Below are positions 1-8,516 of a stretch of DNA of 64,000 nucleotides, in pieces. A program made the translations under genes and the position numbers. The stretch covers positions 4,154,001-4,218,000 of the forward strand of contig NZ_CP004393.1 of the NCBI RefSeq assembly GCF_000819565.1, given 5' to 3'. The DNA comes from Celeribacter indicus. Its GTDB lineage: Bacteria > Pseudomonadota > Alphaproteobacteria > Rhodobacterales > Rhodobacteraceae. Each line of letters starts with the position of its first letter. Position 1 is the first letter of the stretch. Below the pieces are notes generated by a model that made no database searches, was not told the origin of the DNA, and saw nothing but the letters and a program-made list of their open reading frames with translations.

Positions 1-567
1 GGCGGGCTGTCGCAGCAGTTGCCCGACCTCGGGCGGCTGGCCGCCGGGGAGATACACGTCCGCAAAGCCGGGCACGGGAGCCAATTCATCGAGCCGCGCC
101 CCGGTCAGCCAGGACTGGCTGCGGGTGACGGCGATGCCGGTCTCCGCGTGGTGGATGGCCGCGGCGAGGATCTGCTCCAGCGGCAACGGGTCCTGCCAAC
201 CAGCAGAGTGCGCAAGCGCCGCGTCCCAGCCCGCAACGGTGCCGGGGACCGTGCAGGCGGCGGCGGGCCCGCGCCAGGGCACGGCAGAGAGCTGCCGTTC
301 GGCGTAATAGGCATCCGTCGCCCGCTCTCCCGCAGCCCCGGTGGCATGCAGCGCCTTCGGGGGCGCGCCGGTGCCGTCGGAGATCAGCCAGAAGCCGTCA
401 CCGCCGATGCCGGTCATATGGGGGTAGACTGCCGAAAGCGCCGCCGCTGTCGCGACGGCCGCCTCGATTGCGGTGCCGCCGAGGCGCAGAACATCGCGCC
501 CGGCCGCTGCCGCGAGGTGGTGAGGGGCAGTGACCATGCCCCCAAGGCTCATCGGAGTTTCGATCAT
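1..567 (-). CDS. ggt: Gamma-glutamyltransferase family protein, N-terminal part (runs off the window)
   Basis: The reading frame starts at ATG 567 and stays open to base 1, giving the first 189 residues. The start MIETPMSLGGMVTAPHHLAA and the following stretch with AIEAAVATAAALSAVYP and GIGGDGFWL are typical of the N-terminal half of gamma-glutamyltranspeptidases, Ntn hydrolases that act on glutathione and other gamma-glutamyl compounds. The catalytic Thr of the small subunit would lie outside the window. No signal peptide is visible, so this may be one of the cytosolic GGT-like hydrolases. The start overlaps the stop of the TRAP binding-protein gene as ATGA, so the two are probably translationally coupled and the enzyme probably acts on what the TRAP system imports. 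That last point is inference. Confidence 0.85.
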   Translation of the reverse strand, partial: MIETPMSLGGMVTAPHHLAAAAGRDVLRLGGTAIEAAVATAAALSAVYPHMTGIGGDGFWLISDGTGAPPKALHATGAAGERATDAYYAERQLSAVPWRGPAAACTVPGTVAGWDAALAHSAGWQDPLPLEQILAAAIHHAETGIAVTRSQSWLTGARLDELAPVPGFADVYLPGGQPPEVGQLLRQPA

Positions 568-1577
568 GCGCCGATACTTTGAACCATCTCGATCCGATCC
601 ATGCCACCGACGATATCGGCCATATCTTCCCAAACCGGCTTTGCGCCATCGACCCAGGCGTCCATCTCGGTCGGCTGGATCGTCTGGCCGCCTGCTGCGG
701 TCGCCTGTTCCATGGAACTCTTCTCGTCCTGCACCATCAATTCGTTGAAATAGGTGGCGCCTTCGGTGGCGGCGGCCGAGAGGACTTCCTTCTGGTCGTC
801 GTTCAGGCCGTTCCAGAAAATGGAGCTGAAGTAGATTACACCGCCCGCCCAGATATGGGAGGTCTCGGTCAGGCAGGGGACGACCTCGTAGAGCTTGAAG
901 CCGGTATAGGCGCTTTTCGTGAGGTCCATGCAGTCGACAACGCCCGTTTGCAGCGCGTTGTAGGTTTCAACGATCGGAATGCCGGTGGGGTTGGCCCCGT
1001 AGGACGCCCAGAGCCTGGTGTGCAGCGGGCTCTGGATGGTGCGCATGTTCATGCCCCTGAGCGGACCGGGAGCAGAGATTGGCTCCTTGGTCAGCAGGTG
1101 GCGCGCACCGTAGTTGATGAAGGCGGGAACGACAAAGCCCTGGTCGGCCAGTTGGGATTTCAGGTTATCACCAACCTCGCTTTCGGTGGCAGCCTTCATG
1201 TGGTCGGCGTCGCGGAAGAGGAAGGGCAGATCGAGGATCTGCGTCTCAGGCACCCAGCTGGACATCAGCGAAATGGTGGAGAGGGAGGCCTGGACGGAGC
1301 CCAGCTTGGCGGCTTGGGCGACTTCCTTTTCGGCGCCGAGCGCGGCGTTGGGCACCACGTTGAAGGAAAACGCACCGGGCATTTTCTCTTCCACGATCTC
1401 CGCGATCCTGGTCCAGATCAGCGTCTCCGGTTTTTCCGGCGCCATGAGGGAGGCGACGGTCAGGCTTTGCGCGGCTTGCGCGCGGCCCACGAGCGCGGGC
1501 ATGGCGAGGGCGGCCAGGGCCAGGCTGCCGGAACCCTTGAGGAAAGCACGGCGGCCGGAGAAAGTGTTGGTGGTCAT
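564..1577 (-). CDS. TRAP transporter substrate-binding protein (DctP type)
   Basis: The 337-residue product is a periplasmic binding protein of a tripartite ATP-independent transporter. The chosen ATG at 1577 begins MTTNTFSGRRAFLKGSG, a twin-arginine signal with an Ala-rich hydrophobic stretch ending near AQA; upstream in-frame starts would put unrelated sequence before it. The mature part has the family pattern, including LGAEKEVAQAAKLG near residue 80 and GMNMRTIQSP in the middle. It lies 40 bp downstream of the fused membrane subunit gene and its stop overlaps the GGT start. The ligand cannot be read from sequence; the GGT neighbour hints at an organic acid or gamma-glutamyl compound. Confidence 0.9.
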   Translation of the reverse strand: MTTNTFSGRRAFLKGSGSLALAALAMPALVGRAQAAQSLTVASLMAPEKPETLIWTRIAEIVEEKMPGAFSFNVVPNAALGAEKEVAQAAKLGSVQASLSTISLMSSWVPETQILDLPFLFRDADHMKAATESEVGDNLKSQLADQGFVVPAFINYGARHLLTKEPISAPGPLRGMNMRTIQSPLHTRLWASYGANPTGIPIVETYNALQTGVVDCMDLTKSAYTGFKLYEVVPCLTETSHIWAGGVIYFSSIFWNGLNDDQKEVLSAAATEGATYFNELMVQDEKSSMEQATAAGGQTIQPTEMDAWVDGAKPVWEDMADIVGGMDRIEMVQSIGA

Positions 1578-1617
1578 GGTCTTGTTCCTGTGTTGGTGCC
1601 CGTTTGGGACTTTTTGA

Positions 1618-3498
1618 TCAGGTGAAGGCGGCCCAGCCCAAGGCGAAAAGGCAGATGGCCAGGAGCGCGATGCAGAGCGCTGCCACGTGAGGAAGGACCG
1701 CACGGAACAGCGCGCCGGTGGGGATGCGGGTGACGCCGGAAACGACGAAGACGAGGACGCCGAAAGGAGGCGTCAGGCCGCCAATCATCAGGGTGACGAC
1801 CATGATGACGCCGAACTGGATCGGGTCAAGGCCGGTGCCAGTGGCGATGGGCAGCAGCAGCGGCCCAAAGAGCAGGATGGCGGCACCGATGTCGAGGACG
1901 AGACCTGCAAGCAGCAGGATACCGACGGAGACGGCGAGCGCGGCCACCGGGCCCGAGCCGAGCGCCGCGGAGATGGAGCCGATCATGCCCGAGATGTTGT
2001 CGACCGCCAGCAGGAAGGCGAAGGGCGCAGCGGAGGCTATGAGCAGTGCGATGGCGGCCGCTTCGGTCGCTGCCTGCCGGAAGGCCGCGAGAAGATCCCG
2101 CCCCGGCACGCCGAAGAGGAGGCTCAGAAGGAAGGTATAGAGAGCGGCGATGCCCGCAGCCTCAGTTGTTGTGACAAGGCCCAGACGGATGCCGAAGACC
2201 ACGATCAGGCCGAGACCGAAGGCGGGGATGGAACGCAGGGCAAGCCGACCCCGGTCGCGTCCCGAGGAGCGCGTGGTGACTGGCATGTCGCGGCAGGTGA
2301 GGCGGATCACCACGAAGAGCGCGAGGGCCAACAGAAGACCGCCCCACAGACCGCCGAGCAGAAGCTGGCCAACGGAGAGGTTGGTGGCGGTGGCCAGGAT
2401 CAGGAAAGCGATGGAGGGAGGGATGACGTTGTCCAGCACCGACGTCGACGCGATGATCGCGCCAGCCTTGGCCCGCGGATAGCCCCGCGCCTCCAGTTCG
2501 GGCTGGAACGTATTGGCGCCGAAGGCGGCCGAGGCGATCGAAGAGCCCGAGGCACCGGAGAAGAGCACGTTGGTCAAAAGAGTGGTCTGCGCCAGGCCTC
2601 CTGGCATGTGGCCCACCACACTATCGGCAAAAGCCACCAGCCGACCCGCTACGCCGGACTTCGTCAAGAGCACGCCCGCGAGCAGGAAGAAAGGGATCGC
2701 CAGCAGAAGGAACTTCATCATGCCCGAGAGAGCGGCGTTGATCATCGCGGGCTCCGGCAGCGGACTACCCAGCGCCGAAACGAGAAAGGCGGCGGCAATG
2801 AAGGCATGCGGCAGCGGTGCGGCGACAATCAGACCCATCATCACGATCAGGCCAAGGGCGATGCTGGGCGGCACGCCCGGATCGAAGCGGAAGCCCTGGA
2901 GACCGGTCCAGAAGCCCGCCAGAGCCAGCACGAGGGCCGCCACCAGCACACCGACGCGTCCTTCCGCCAGCAGGCGCAGCGCAGCGAAGAGCATCACCAG
3001 CCCGCCCGCCAGGCCGAAAAGCGCAAAGGGGATCCAGTTCGGCAGGCCGAGGCTCGCGTTGGTGCCGCCCATGATCTGCGTCGCGATGAAGGAGCCATGC
3101 GCCAGCACGAGGCCGGAAAGCAGGGTCAGTGCCTCGCCCACCACATCGGCAATGCTCTGTATCCGGCGCGGCATCAGCGCATGTAAGACGTCCAGCCGCA
3201 TGGCCAGTGCCGTGTTCAACCCCAGTGGTGCGCCGAAGGCGGTCATCAGGACATAGCCCCAGGTGCCCGCATCCTCGGCCCCCATGATCGACGACGAAAA
3301 GCCGTAGCGCAGCACGAAACCCGCCACCACCAGCCCCAGCATCGCGGCGAGGACCAGCGCGGCCAGAAAGCCGAGAGCGCGTCCCAGATGCTCCAGCGTC
3401 CAGGCTGCCGCGCGGGGCAGGGCCTGACTCTTGCGGCCGGGATCGGAGGCGGAGAGGGCGAGGCTGGAAGACATGGCGCTCTTTCGCTGTTGGCTCAC
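1618..3498 (-). CDS. Fused TRAP transporter membrane protein DctQ-DctM
   Basis: At 626 residues this joins the small 4-helix DctQ subunit (roughly residues 35-195) to the large 12-helix DctM subunit (roughly 205-625) in one chain. The DctM part shows the family signatures FLLAGVLLTKSG, LFSGASGSSIASAAFG and IPPSIAFLILATATNLS, and ends with GLTPPFGVLVFVVSGV. Such QM fusions are known in TRAP systems. It is the first gene of a minus-strand operon with DctP and GGT. A second in-frame ATG at 3474 is also possible as the start, since both precede the first membrane segment. Confidence 0.9.
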   Translation of the reverse strand: MSQQRKSAMSSSLALSASDPGRKSQALPRAAAWTLEHLGRALGFLAALVLAAMLGLVVAGFVLRYGFSSSIMGAEDAGTWGYVLMTAFGAPLGLNTALAMRLDVLHALMPRRIQSIADVVGEALTLLSGLVLAHGSFIATQIMGGTNASLGLPNWIPFALFGLAGGLVMLFAALRLLAEGRVGVLVAALVLALAGFWTGLQGFRFDPGVPPSIALGLIVMMGLIVAAPLPHAFIAAAFLVSALGSPLPEPAMINAALSGMMKFLLLAIPFFLLAGVLLTKSGVAGRLVAFADSVVGHMPGGLAQTTLLTNVLFSGASGSSIASAAFGANTFQPELEARGYPRAKAGAIIASTSVLDNVIPPSIAFLILATATNLSVGQLLLGGLWGGLLLALALFVVIRLTCRDMPVTTRSSGRDRGRLALRSIPAFGLGLIVVFGIRLGLVTTTEAAGIAALYTFLLSLLFGVPGRDLLAAFRQAATEAAAIALLIASAAPFAFLLAVDNISGMIGSISAALGSGPVAALAVSVGILLLAGLVLDIGAAILLFGPLLLPIATGTGLDPIQFGVIMVVTLMIGGLTPPFGVLVFVVSGVTRIPTGALFRAVLPHVAALCIALLAICLFALGWAAFT

Positions 3499-3636
3499 CC
3501 CCCGCTGTGATGCCGGAGGCGCAATGTTTTGATCAGAGCGGACCGCCGGAACGAGGCGCAGGGGCGGTCAGTTCTCGCAAATCTGCCCGGACATGTTCCG
3601 GCGACCCCGGAAGGGGCAAGGGACGCCGGGGAGAGC

Positions 3637-4782
3637 TCAGGCGCCGGCGCGCGCATCCGCGGGCTTGGCATCGAGGTCGCGATCAAAGAGCGTGTTCCAG
3701 GTGAACTGCTTCTTCGGCGCAGTCTCTTCGCGGGCGACGTCGAGCTTGGGCAGAACCAGCTCGCCGAAGCGGTACGCCTCTTCCAGCAGCGGCATGCCCG
3801 AGAGGATGAAGGTCTCGATGCCAATTTTCCGATAGGCCTCGAGCGTGCGGATGACCGTGTCGGGAGAGCCGACGATTGCCGAGCCGGGGCCGGGGCGGAC
3901 AAGGCCGATGCCGGCCCAGATGTTCGGCGCAATCTCGAGATCGCGCAGGTTGTCGGGTTTGACCCCGCCGTGCATCTCGCTCATCCGCCGCTGCCCCACG
4001 CTGTCAGTGTTGGAAACGAACTTCTGGTTGCCTGCGATGGAGGCTGCATCCATGTGATCGTACATGTCCTGGGCCGCGGCCCAGGCTTCCTCGTCGGTAC
4101 GGCGGCAGATCACGTAGAGGCGAATACCATAGGTCAGTTCGCGCTCGTACTTGGCGGCGGCAACTTTCACCTTCTCGATCTTCTGGGCCATCTGCTCGGG
4201 GGTTTCGCCCCAGCTGAGGTAGGTCTCCACATGCTTGGCCGCGACCTCGATCGCCTTGTCGGAGGAGCCGCCGAACCAGAGCGGCGGGGCGGTCTCGGCC
4301 GTGGTGGGCAGTGCCAGCTTGGCGCCCACGGTGGGGAAATATTTGCCGTCCTGGGTGACGCTTTCGCCCGCCATCAGGCGGTTGTAGATGGTCAGGTATT
4401 CGTCGGCCATCTCGTAGCGTTCGTCATGGCTCATGGTCAGGCCATAAGCGCCCATCATCTTCGCATCGCCCGAAACGATGTTGAGCATGGCGCGGCCTTT
4501 GGAGAATTCCTGAAGAGAAGCCGCCATCTTGCCCAGCAGCGTGGGCGCTACGATGCCGGGGTGAACGGCGCAAAGAAGCTTCAGCCGTTCGGTTGCCGCC
4601 ATCAGGGCCGAGGCAAGCACCCAGACGTCATGGGCACCGGTGGCGAACAGCGCGCCCGTATAGCCCAGATGGTCATAGGCTTGGGCCAGTTGTTTGTAAT
4701 AGCCGTAGTCGACTGTGCGAGAGCCTTCCGGGGTCCAGGGGTAATGGCCGTCGGGGGCGCACATGTACCAGAGTACGTTCAT
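3637..4782 (-). CDS. ssuD: FMNH2-dependent alkanesulfonate monooxygenase (SsuD family)
   Basis: The 381-residue product has the length of Escherichia coli SsuD and starts MNVLWYMCAPDGHYPW, the usual SsuD N-terminus. It belongs to the luciferase-like flavin monooxygenases that use reduced FMN and oxygen to cleave C-S bonds of sulfonates, releasing sulfite and an aldehyde. The motif NIVSGDAKMMGAYG and the stretch LPTTAETAPPLWFGGSS fit the family. ATG 4782 is chosen because an AAAGGA ribosome site lies just upstream. The gene is 20 bp downstream of a sulfonate-type binding protein gene and presumably shares its promoter. No flavin reductase gene is adjacent, so FMNH2 must come from elsewhere. 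Confidence 0.88.
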   Translation of the reverse strand: MNVLWYMCAPDGHYPWTPEGSRTVDYGYYKQLAQAYDHLGYTGALFATGAHDVWVLASALMAATERLKLLCAVHPGIVAPTLLGKMAASLQEFSKGRAMLNIVSGDAKMMGAYGLTMSHDERYEMADEYLTIYNRLMAGESVTQDGKYFPTVGAKLALPTTAETAPPLWFGGSSDKAIEVAAKHVETYLSWGETPEQMAQKIEKVKVAAAKYERELTYGIRLYVICRRTDEEAWAAAQDMYDHMDAASIAGNQKFVSNTDSVGQRRMSEMHGGVKPDNLRDLEIAPNIWAGIGLVRPGPGSAIVGSPDTVIRTLEAYRKIGIETFILSGMPLLEEAYRFGELVLPKLDVAREETAPKKQFTWNTLFDRDLDAKPADARAGA

Positions 4783-4802
4783 GGGAGCGTCCTTTCTTAC
4801 GA

Positions 4803-5657
4803 TCAGGCCACGCTGATCGCGGGCCGGAAGGAGGAAATGGTGAGGGCCTCGGCAAAATCGCCATGGGCATGGAGAACATCCGCCTCTTCCTGCTGCTCGG
4901 CGACGAGCGCCTCGGAGGCGGGCACGACGGTCCAGTCGCGTCCAGAGACGACGCCCTTCCACGCTGCCAGGCTCTTTTCGTCCGCCTTCTCGCCCGCCAA
5001 CAGAGCCGCGGCACGTTCGGGGTGGGCAGAGACCTCGCGACCGAGTTTCACAAGGCCAGCGACGAAGGCTTCGAGTTCGGCGTCGGAGGCACCCGAAGTG
5101 CCCAGCGTCCAGAAGACGGAGCGGTTAGGGATGGTCGAGCCGCAAAGCGACAACAGCCGGGTTTCGCCCTGTGCAATAGTCTGGTCGATCAGCGGCGCCA
5201 TGGCGATCCAGACATCGACAGCCCCCTTCGCCAGTGCGTCGCGGGAGGCGGCCGGGGACATTTCGCGGCGCTCCACGTCCTTGAGACCGAGGCCCGCCTG
5301 CTCCAGCGAGCGGGCAAGCAGATAGGTATGGAAGGAACCGTCGATCAGCGCGATCTTCTTTCCCCTGAGCTGGGCGGGGGTCTCGATCTTGCTGTCCTTA
5401 GCCACCAGCAGGGCGCCGTTGGCCGGGCGTGGCGCAGAAGCGCCGAGGTAGATCACCGGGCGCCCGGCATTCTGGGAGATCAGCGGCGGAGTGGATCCGG
5501 TGCCGCCGACGTCGATGGTGCCAGCCTCGATCAGCGCGCCGGTGTCACGGCCCTCCTGATAGAACACGAAGCTGGTCTCGATCCCGTCGAAAAGGTCCGG
5601 CCAGATTTCTGCCAGCCTGAGATGAAGGTTCATTGGGTGGACGCCGATCTTGATCAT
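4803..5657 (-). CDS. SsuA/NMT1-type binding protein lacking a signal peptide
   Basis: The 284 residues match aliphatic-sulfonate binding proteins from the first strand of the mature domain onward: MIKIGVHPMNLHLRLAEIW, then a region with AGTIDVGGTGSTPPLI and later AQLRGKKIALIDGSFHTYLL. There is no signal peptide, lipobox or in-frame hydrophobic leader upstream, and no ABC ATPase or permease gene nearby. It is the first gene of the pair with ssuD. It could be an N-terminally eroded importer component, or a cytosolic protein with binding-protein fold. The desulfinase DszB has this fold, but its nucleophilic Cys near the N-terminus has no counterpart here. Confidence 0.75.
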   Translation of the reverse strand: MIKIGVHPMNLHLRLAEIWPDLFDGIETSFVFYQEGRDTGALIEAGTIDVGGTGSTPPLISQNAGRPVIYLGASAPRPANGALLVAKDSKIETPAQLRGKKIALIDGSFHTYLLARSLEQAGLGLKDVERREMSPAASRDALAKGAVDVWIAMAPLIDQTIAQGETRLLSLCGSTIPNRSVFWTLGTSGASDAELEAFVAGLVKLGREVSAHPERAAALLAGEKADEKSLAAWKGVVSGRDWTVVPASEALVAEQQEEADVLHAHGDFAEALTISSFRPAISVA

Positions 5658-5730
5658 CTTCTCGCTCCGGGGGGCGTTGGGGTGGTTTTCAATATATAAT
5701 TTTGTAAATTGGTATCAGGGAGATTGGTTT

Positions 5731-5744
5731 TGTCAACGTTGACA
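5731..5744. promoter_or_regulatory. Perfect 14-bp palindrome upstream of the ssu genes
   Basis: TGTCAACGTTGACA reads the same on both strands and sits in the AT-rich gap between the divergent ssu-type genes and the ArsR gene, about 75 bp upstream of the binding-protein start. Symmetry with a central CG is typical of repressor operators, especially LacI-type ones. No LacI regulator is in the window, so the binding protein is unknown. Confidence 0.45.
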
Positions 5745-5825
5745 GAAAATCTAATAATAATTTACTTTAAATTGGATAAAAACAGGGCAAGTGGCGCGGA
5801 TCGGCATTCATTATTGGTAATCTGT

Positions 5826-5841
5826 TCTATGATTATATAGA
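5826..5841. promoter_or_regulatory. Inverted repeat near the ArsR gene, possible operator
   Basis: TCTAT and ATAGA flank a 6-bp spacer (GATTAT) about 64 bp upstream of the ArsR-family start. ArsR-type repressors bind AT-rich inverted repeats over their own promoters, so this is a candidate autoregulatory site. The arms are short and the assignment is tentative. Confidence 0.25.
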
Positions 5842-5904
5842 TTAACTACGGAACGAGGTGCGCGGCCGGAGGCCTTGCCAGCCTGCTCCATGGGAGAATC
5901 TGCG

Positions 5905-6276
5905 GTGAGCAAGAGAAAACCGGAAAAGGTCTGTCACAGCGTCGAAGAGGCCAGTGCGCTGATCAAGCAGTTGGCCAACCCCAATAGGCTTGCGGTGATC
6001 TGCTACCTGATAGAAGCTCCGCGCACGGTGGCCGAGCTGGAAGAGGACCTCGGCATTCCGCAGCCTACGCTGTCTCAGCAACTGACCCAACTGCGGGAGG
6101 CGAAGATGATCATCGGGCAGCGCCAGGCGCGGCAGGTGATCTACCGGATCGAGGATTCGCGGGTCCTGCCACTGGTACAGGCGCTGCGTCTGATTTTCGC
6201 TGAACTTAACGATATCCGAATGCAGAACCGGGGTGGCGAGGGCGTCCTGCCCGGAGCCATGGACATGTTCGACTGA
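5905..6276 (+). CDS. ArsR/SmtB-family winged-helix regulator
   Basis: The 123-residue product has a complete ArsR winged helix: LIKQLANPNRLAVICYLIEA, then a recognition-helix region with GIPQPTLSQQLTQLREA, and a wing ending in QVIYRI. GTG 5905 is preferred because GGAGAA lies seven bases upstream; ATG 5890 and TTG 5875 are in-frame alternatives. Two cysteines (about residues 10 and 33) occupy places where sulfide- and persulfide-sensing members (SqrR/BigR type) also carry Cys, but the third, C-terminal Cys of SqrR is replaced. It diverges from the sulfonate genes, so a sulfur-status repressor is plausible. That role is inference. Confidence 0.85.
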   Translation: MSKRKPEKVCHSVEEASALIKQLANPNRLAVICYLIEAPRTVAELEEDLGIPQPTLSQQLTQLREAKMIIGQRQARQVIYRIEDSRVLPLVQALRLIFAELNDIRMQNRGGEGVLPGAMDMFD

Positions 6277-6746
6277 TGGAGCCTGGCTCTGGTGATCAAG
6301 AAAGGATGAGCTGACCCCAAAGTGTGGGGTTCGGTCGAATGCCCGCAATCCTGAGGTGTGTCCGTTCAGTCCCGTCACCTGCGACAGGCGTGCGAACCCT
6401 GGCTCAGTGTGAGTTTTCAGGGGAGACTTTGCGCTGACAGTCTTGCGAGACGCCCCTGATTGCCGGCTCACATGTCCCCTGAAACATGGCGCGAGCGCCC
6501 GCACTTACCGTGCGTGCCGCGCAGGACGCATTTTGGCTCTCCGTGAGTTCAACAAGTGCTCGAGCAGGCCATCGTTGCCTCTTTGACAAGGGTTCCTTCG
6601 CCACAGCGCGCTAAGGATCCGCCGAAACCTGCCTCGGCAAACATGCCGGTTCACAGACCCGAAGACCTGCACCGGTTTTTCCCGTGGCAGGCGAGACCTC
6701 CCGAATAGCTTCCGGGGACGCAACCGGTTCCTCCGATCATGACCGC
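6277..6746. other. Intergenic stretch without a supportable gene
   Basis: These 470 bp lie between the convergent ArsR and ThDP-enzyme genes. A hairpin at 6314-6330 (ACCCCA, 5-base loop, TGGGGT) just after the ArsR stop could be a weak terminator but has no U tract. Short open frames on both strands have no recognisable family or good ribosome sites. Confidence 0.5.
6314..6330. terminator. Possible terminator hairpin after the ArsR gene
   Basis: A 6-bp stem (ACCCCA/TGGGGT) with a 5-base loop lies about 38 bp past the stop codon. There is no downstream T run, so intrinsic termination is uncertain. Confidence 0.25.
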
Positions 6747-8516
6747 TCATGACCCGCCGATGACCTGCCGTGCGGTGTTCAGCAGCACGGAGCCACGCTC
6801 CGGATCGGCGACGCTCGATGCCACGAAATTGCGCATCTGCTTGAAATCGAGATGCGGTGGCATTGGCGGCACCTCGGGGTCGGTGCGCACCTCGATTACC
6901 GTTGGCACGTCAGACGCCAGCGCCCTGTCCCAGGCTGAACCGACGCAGTCGGGATCGTCGATGAAGATGCCCTTCAGCCCGATGAGTTCGGCAAAGCGGT
7001 GGTAGGGGACGTCTGGAATGGTCTGGCTCGCCTCGAACTTCGGATTGCCCTCCATGATCCGCTGTTCCCAGGTCACCTGATTCAGGTCTTGATTGTTCAG
7101 GACGAGGCAGATCCAGGTGGGGTTGCTCCAGTCCCGCCAGTATTTGGCGACGGTGATCAACTCAGCCATGTTGTTCATCTGCATGGCCCCGTCGCCCACC
7201 AGAGCGATCACGGGACGGCCGGGATGGGCGAACTTGGCCGCGATGGCATAGGGCACCGCCGCCCCCATCGAGGCCAGGCCGCCGGACAGGGATGCCATCA
7301 TTCCGGTGCGGATCCTGATATCCCGCGCGAACCAGTTGGCGCAGGACCCGGAATCCGAGGTCAGGATGGCCTTTTCCGGCAGACGCTGCGACAGCTCCCA
7401 GAACGGACGCTGCGGATTAACCGGCTGAGCCGGTTGCATGGCGCGGTCCTCGAGCATTTTCCATGACTTCGTCACGCTCTTCTCGACCGTCTCACGCCAT
7501 TTTTTGTCCTTCTTCGGCTTCAGAAGCGGCAGCAGCGCCCTCAGCGTTCCGGCGCTGTCGCCGGTCAGGTTAACCTCCATGGGATAGCGCAACGACAGCA
7601 TGGCCGGGTCGAGATCGATCTGCACCCCCCGAGCGGCCCCTTCCCGAGGCAGGAATTCGGAATACGGAAAGCCCGATCCCACCATCAGCAGTGTGTCGCA
7701 CCCCTGCATAAGATCCCAGCTGGCCGAAGTGCCAAGAAGCCCGATCGCGCCGGTCACATAAGGCAGATCGTCGGAGACCACTGCCTTGCCAAGCAGCGCC
7801 TTGGCCACGCCGGCACCGAGCGCCTCGGCTACAGACTGCACCTCCGTGCCGGCGCTCAGTGCTCCGGCGCCGACCAGCATTGCGACCTTCGATCCCTCAT
7901 TCAGCACGTCCGCAGCGCTCTGCAAATCCTCCTCGGCCGGAATGACCTTTGGTGGAGAATACCCAACCCCGGAAAACACCGCGCCGTGGGCATGCGGAGG
8001 CTCCTCGAAGGGCATCTCCTGCAGATCGTTCGGAAAGATCAGCGCCGTCACCTTCCGCTGCGCAATGGCGATGCGCGCGGCGCGGTCCGTGAGGTGACGC
8101 ACTTGCGCGGGCACCGTTGCCTGCTGCACGAAGGCGCCGGCCACATCCTTGAACATCGAGAGCAGGTCAATCTCCTGCTGGTAGTGCGCGCCCACAGCCG
8201 TGCGTGCCTGTTGTCCGGCAATGGCGAGAACCGGCACATGGTCCAGCTTTGCATCATAAAGCCCTGTCAGCAGGTGCGAGGCACCCGGCCCCGAGGTCGC
8301 GATACAGACGCCCAGTTCCCCGGTGAACTTGGCGTGGGCAGAGGCCATGAAGGCCGCCATCTCCTCATGCCGGGTCTGAACAAACTCGATATCGCCATCA
8401 CGTCGCTGCAACGCGCCCAGCAGACCGTTGATCCCGTCGCCAGGATAGCCGAAGACGCGGGTCACCCCCCATGCCTTGAGCCGCTCCCAGAAGAAATCGC
8501 CGACCGTCGGTGCCAT
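6747..8516 (-). CDS. Thiamine-diphosphate-dependent enzyme (pyruvate oxidase/YdaP-like)
   Basis: The 589-residue product has the three-domain layout of ThDP oxidases and decarboxylases. The Pyr domain carries the catalytic Glu at residue 51 in TRHEEMAAF, the middle domain starts near residue 190, and the PP domain has the ThDP-Mg motif GDGAMQMNN near residue 440 with NNQDLNQVTWEQ after it. These features fit the pyruvate oxidase/PoxB and YdaP group rather than acetolactate synthase. Sulfoacetaldehyde acetyltransferase (Xsc) is another family member relevant to the sulfonate context, but the sequence reads closer to YdaP. ATG 8516 follows a GGGGAGGG ribosome site. The substrate is unproven. 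Confidence 0.85.
   Translation of the reverse strand: MAPTVGDFFWERLKAWGVTRVFGYPGDGINGLLGALQRRDGDIEFVQTRHEEMAAFMASAHAKFTGELGVCIATSGPGASHLLTGLYDAKLDHVPVLAIAGQQARTAVGAHYQQEIDLLSMFKDVAGAFVQQATVPAQVRHLTDRAARIAIAQRKVTALIFPNDLQEMPFEEPPHAHGAVFSGVGYSPPKVIPAEEDLQSAADVLNEGSKVAMLVGAGALSAGTEVQSVAEALGAGVAKALLGKAVVSDDLPYVTGAIGLLGTSASWDLMQGCDTLLMVGSGFPYSEFLPREGAARGVQIDLDPAMLSLRYPMEVNLTGDSAGTLRALLPLLKPKKDKKWRETVEKSVTKSWKMLEDRAMQPAQPVNPQRPFWELSQRLPEKAILTSDSGSCANWFARDIRIRTGMMASLSGGLASMGAAVPYAIAAKFAHPGRPVIALVGDGAMQMNNMAELITVAKYWRDWSNPTWICLVLNNQDLNQVTWEQRIMEGNPKFEASQTIPDVPYHRFAELIGLKGIFIDDPDCVGSAWDRALASDVPTVIEVRTDPEVPPMPPHLDFKQMRNFVASSVADPERGSVLLNTARQVIGGS

Noticed and set aside
1687..3186. Plus-strand open frame of 499 codons
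   Set aside because: It is antisense to the DctQM gene and is very rich in charged residues with no membrane or domain pattern.
4803..5657. Assignment of the signal-less binding protein as a DszB desulfinase
   Set aside because: The nucleophilic Cys of DszB near the N-terminus is not present at the equivalent place (His instead).
6505..6750. Minus-strand frame of 81 codons beside the ThDP gene
   Set aside because: It is Arg-rich, has no ribosome site and no family resemblance.
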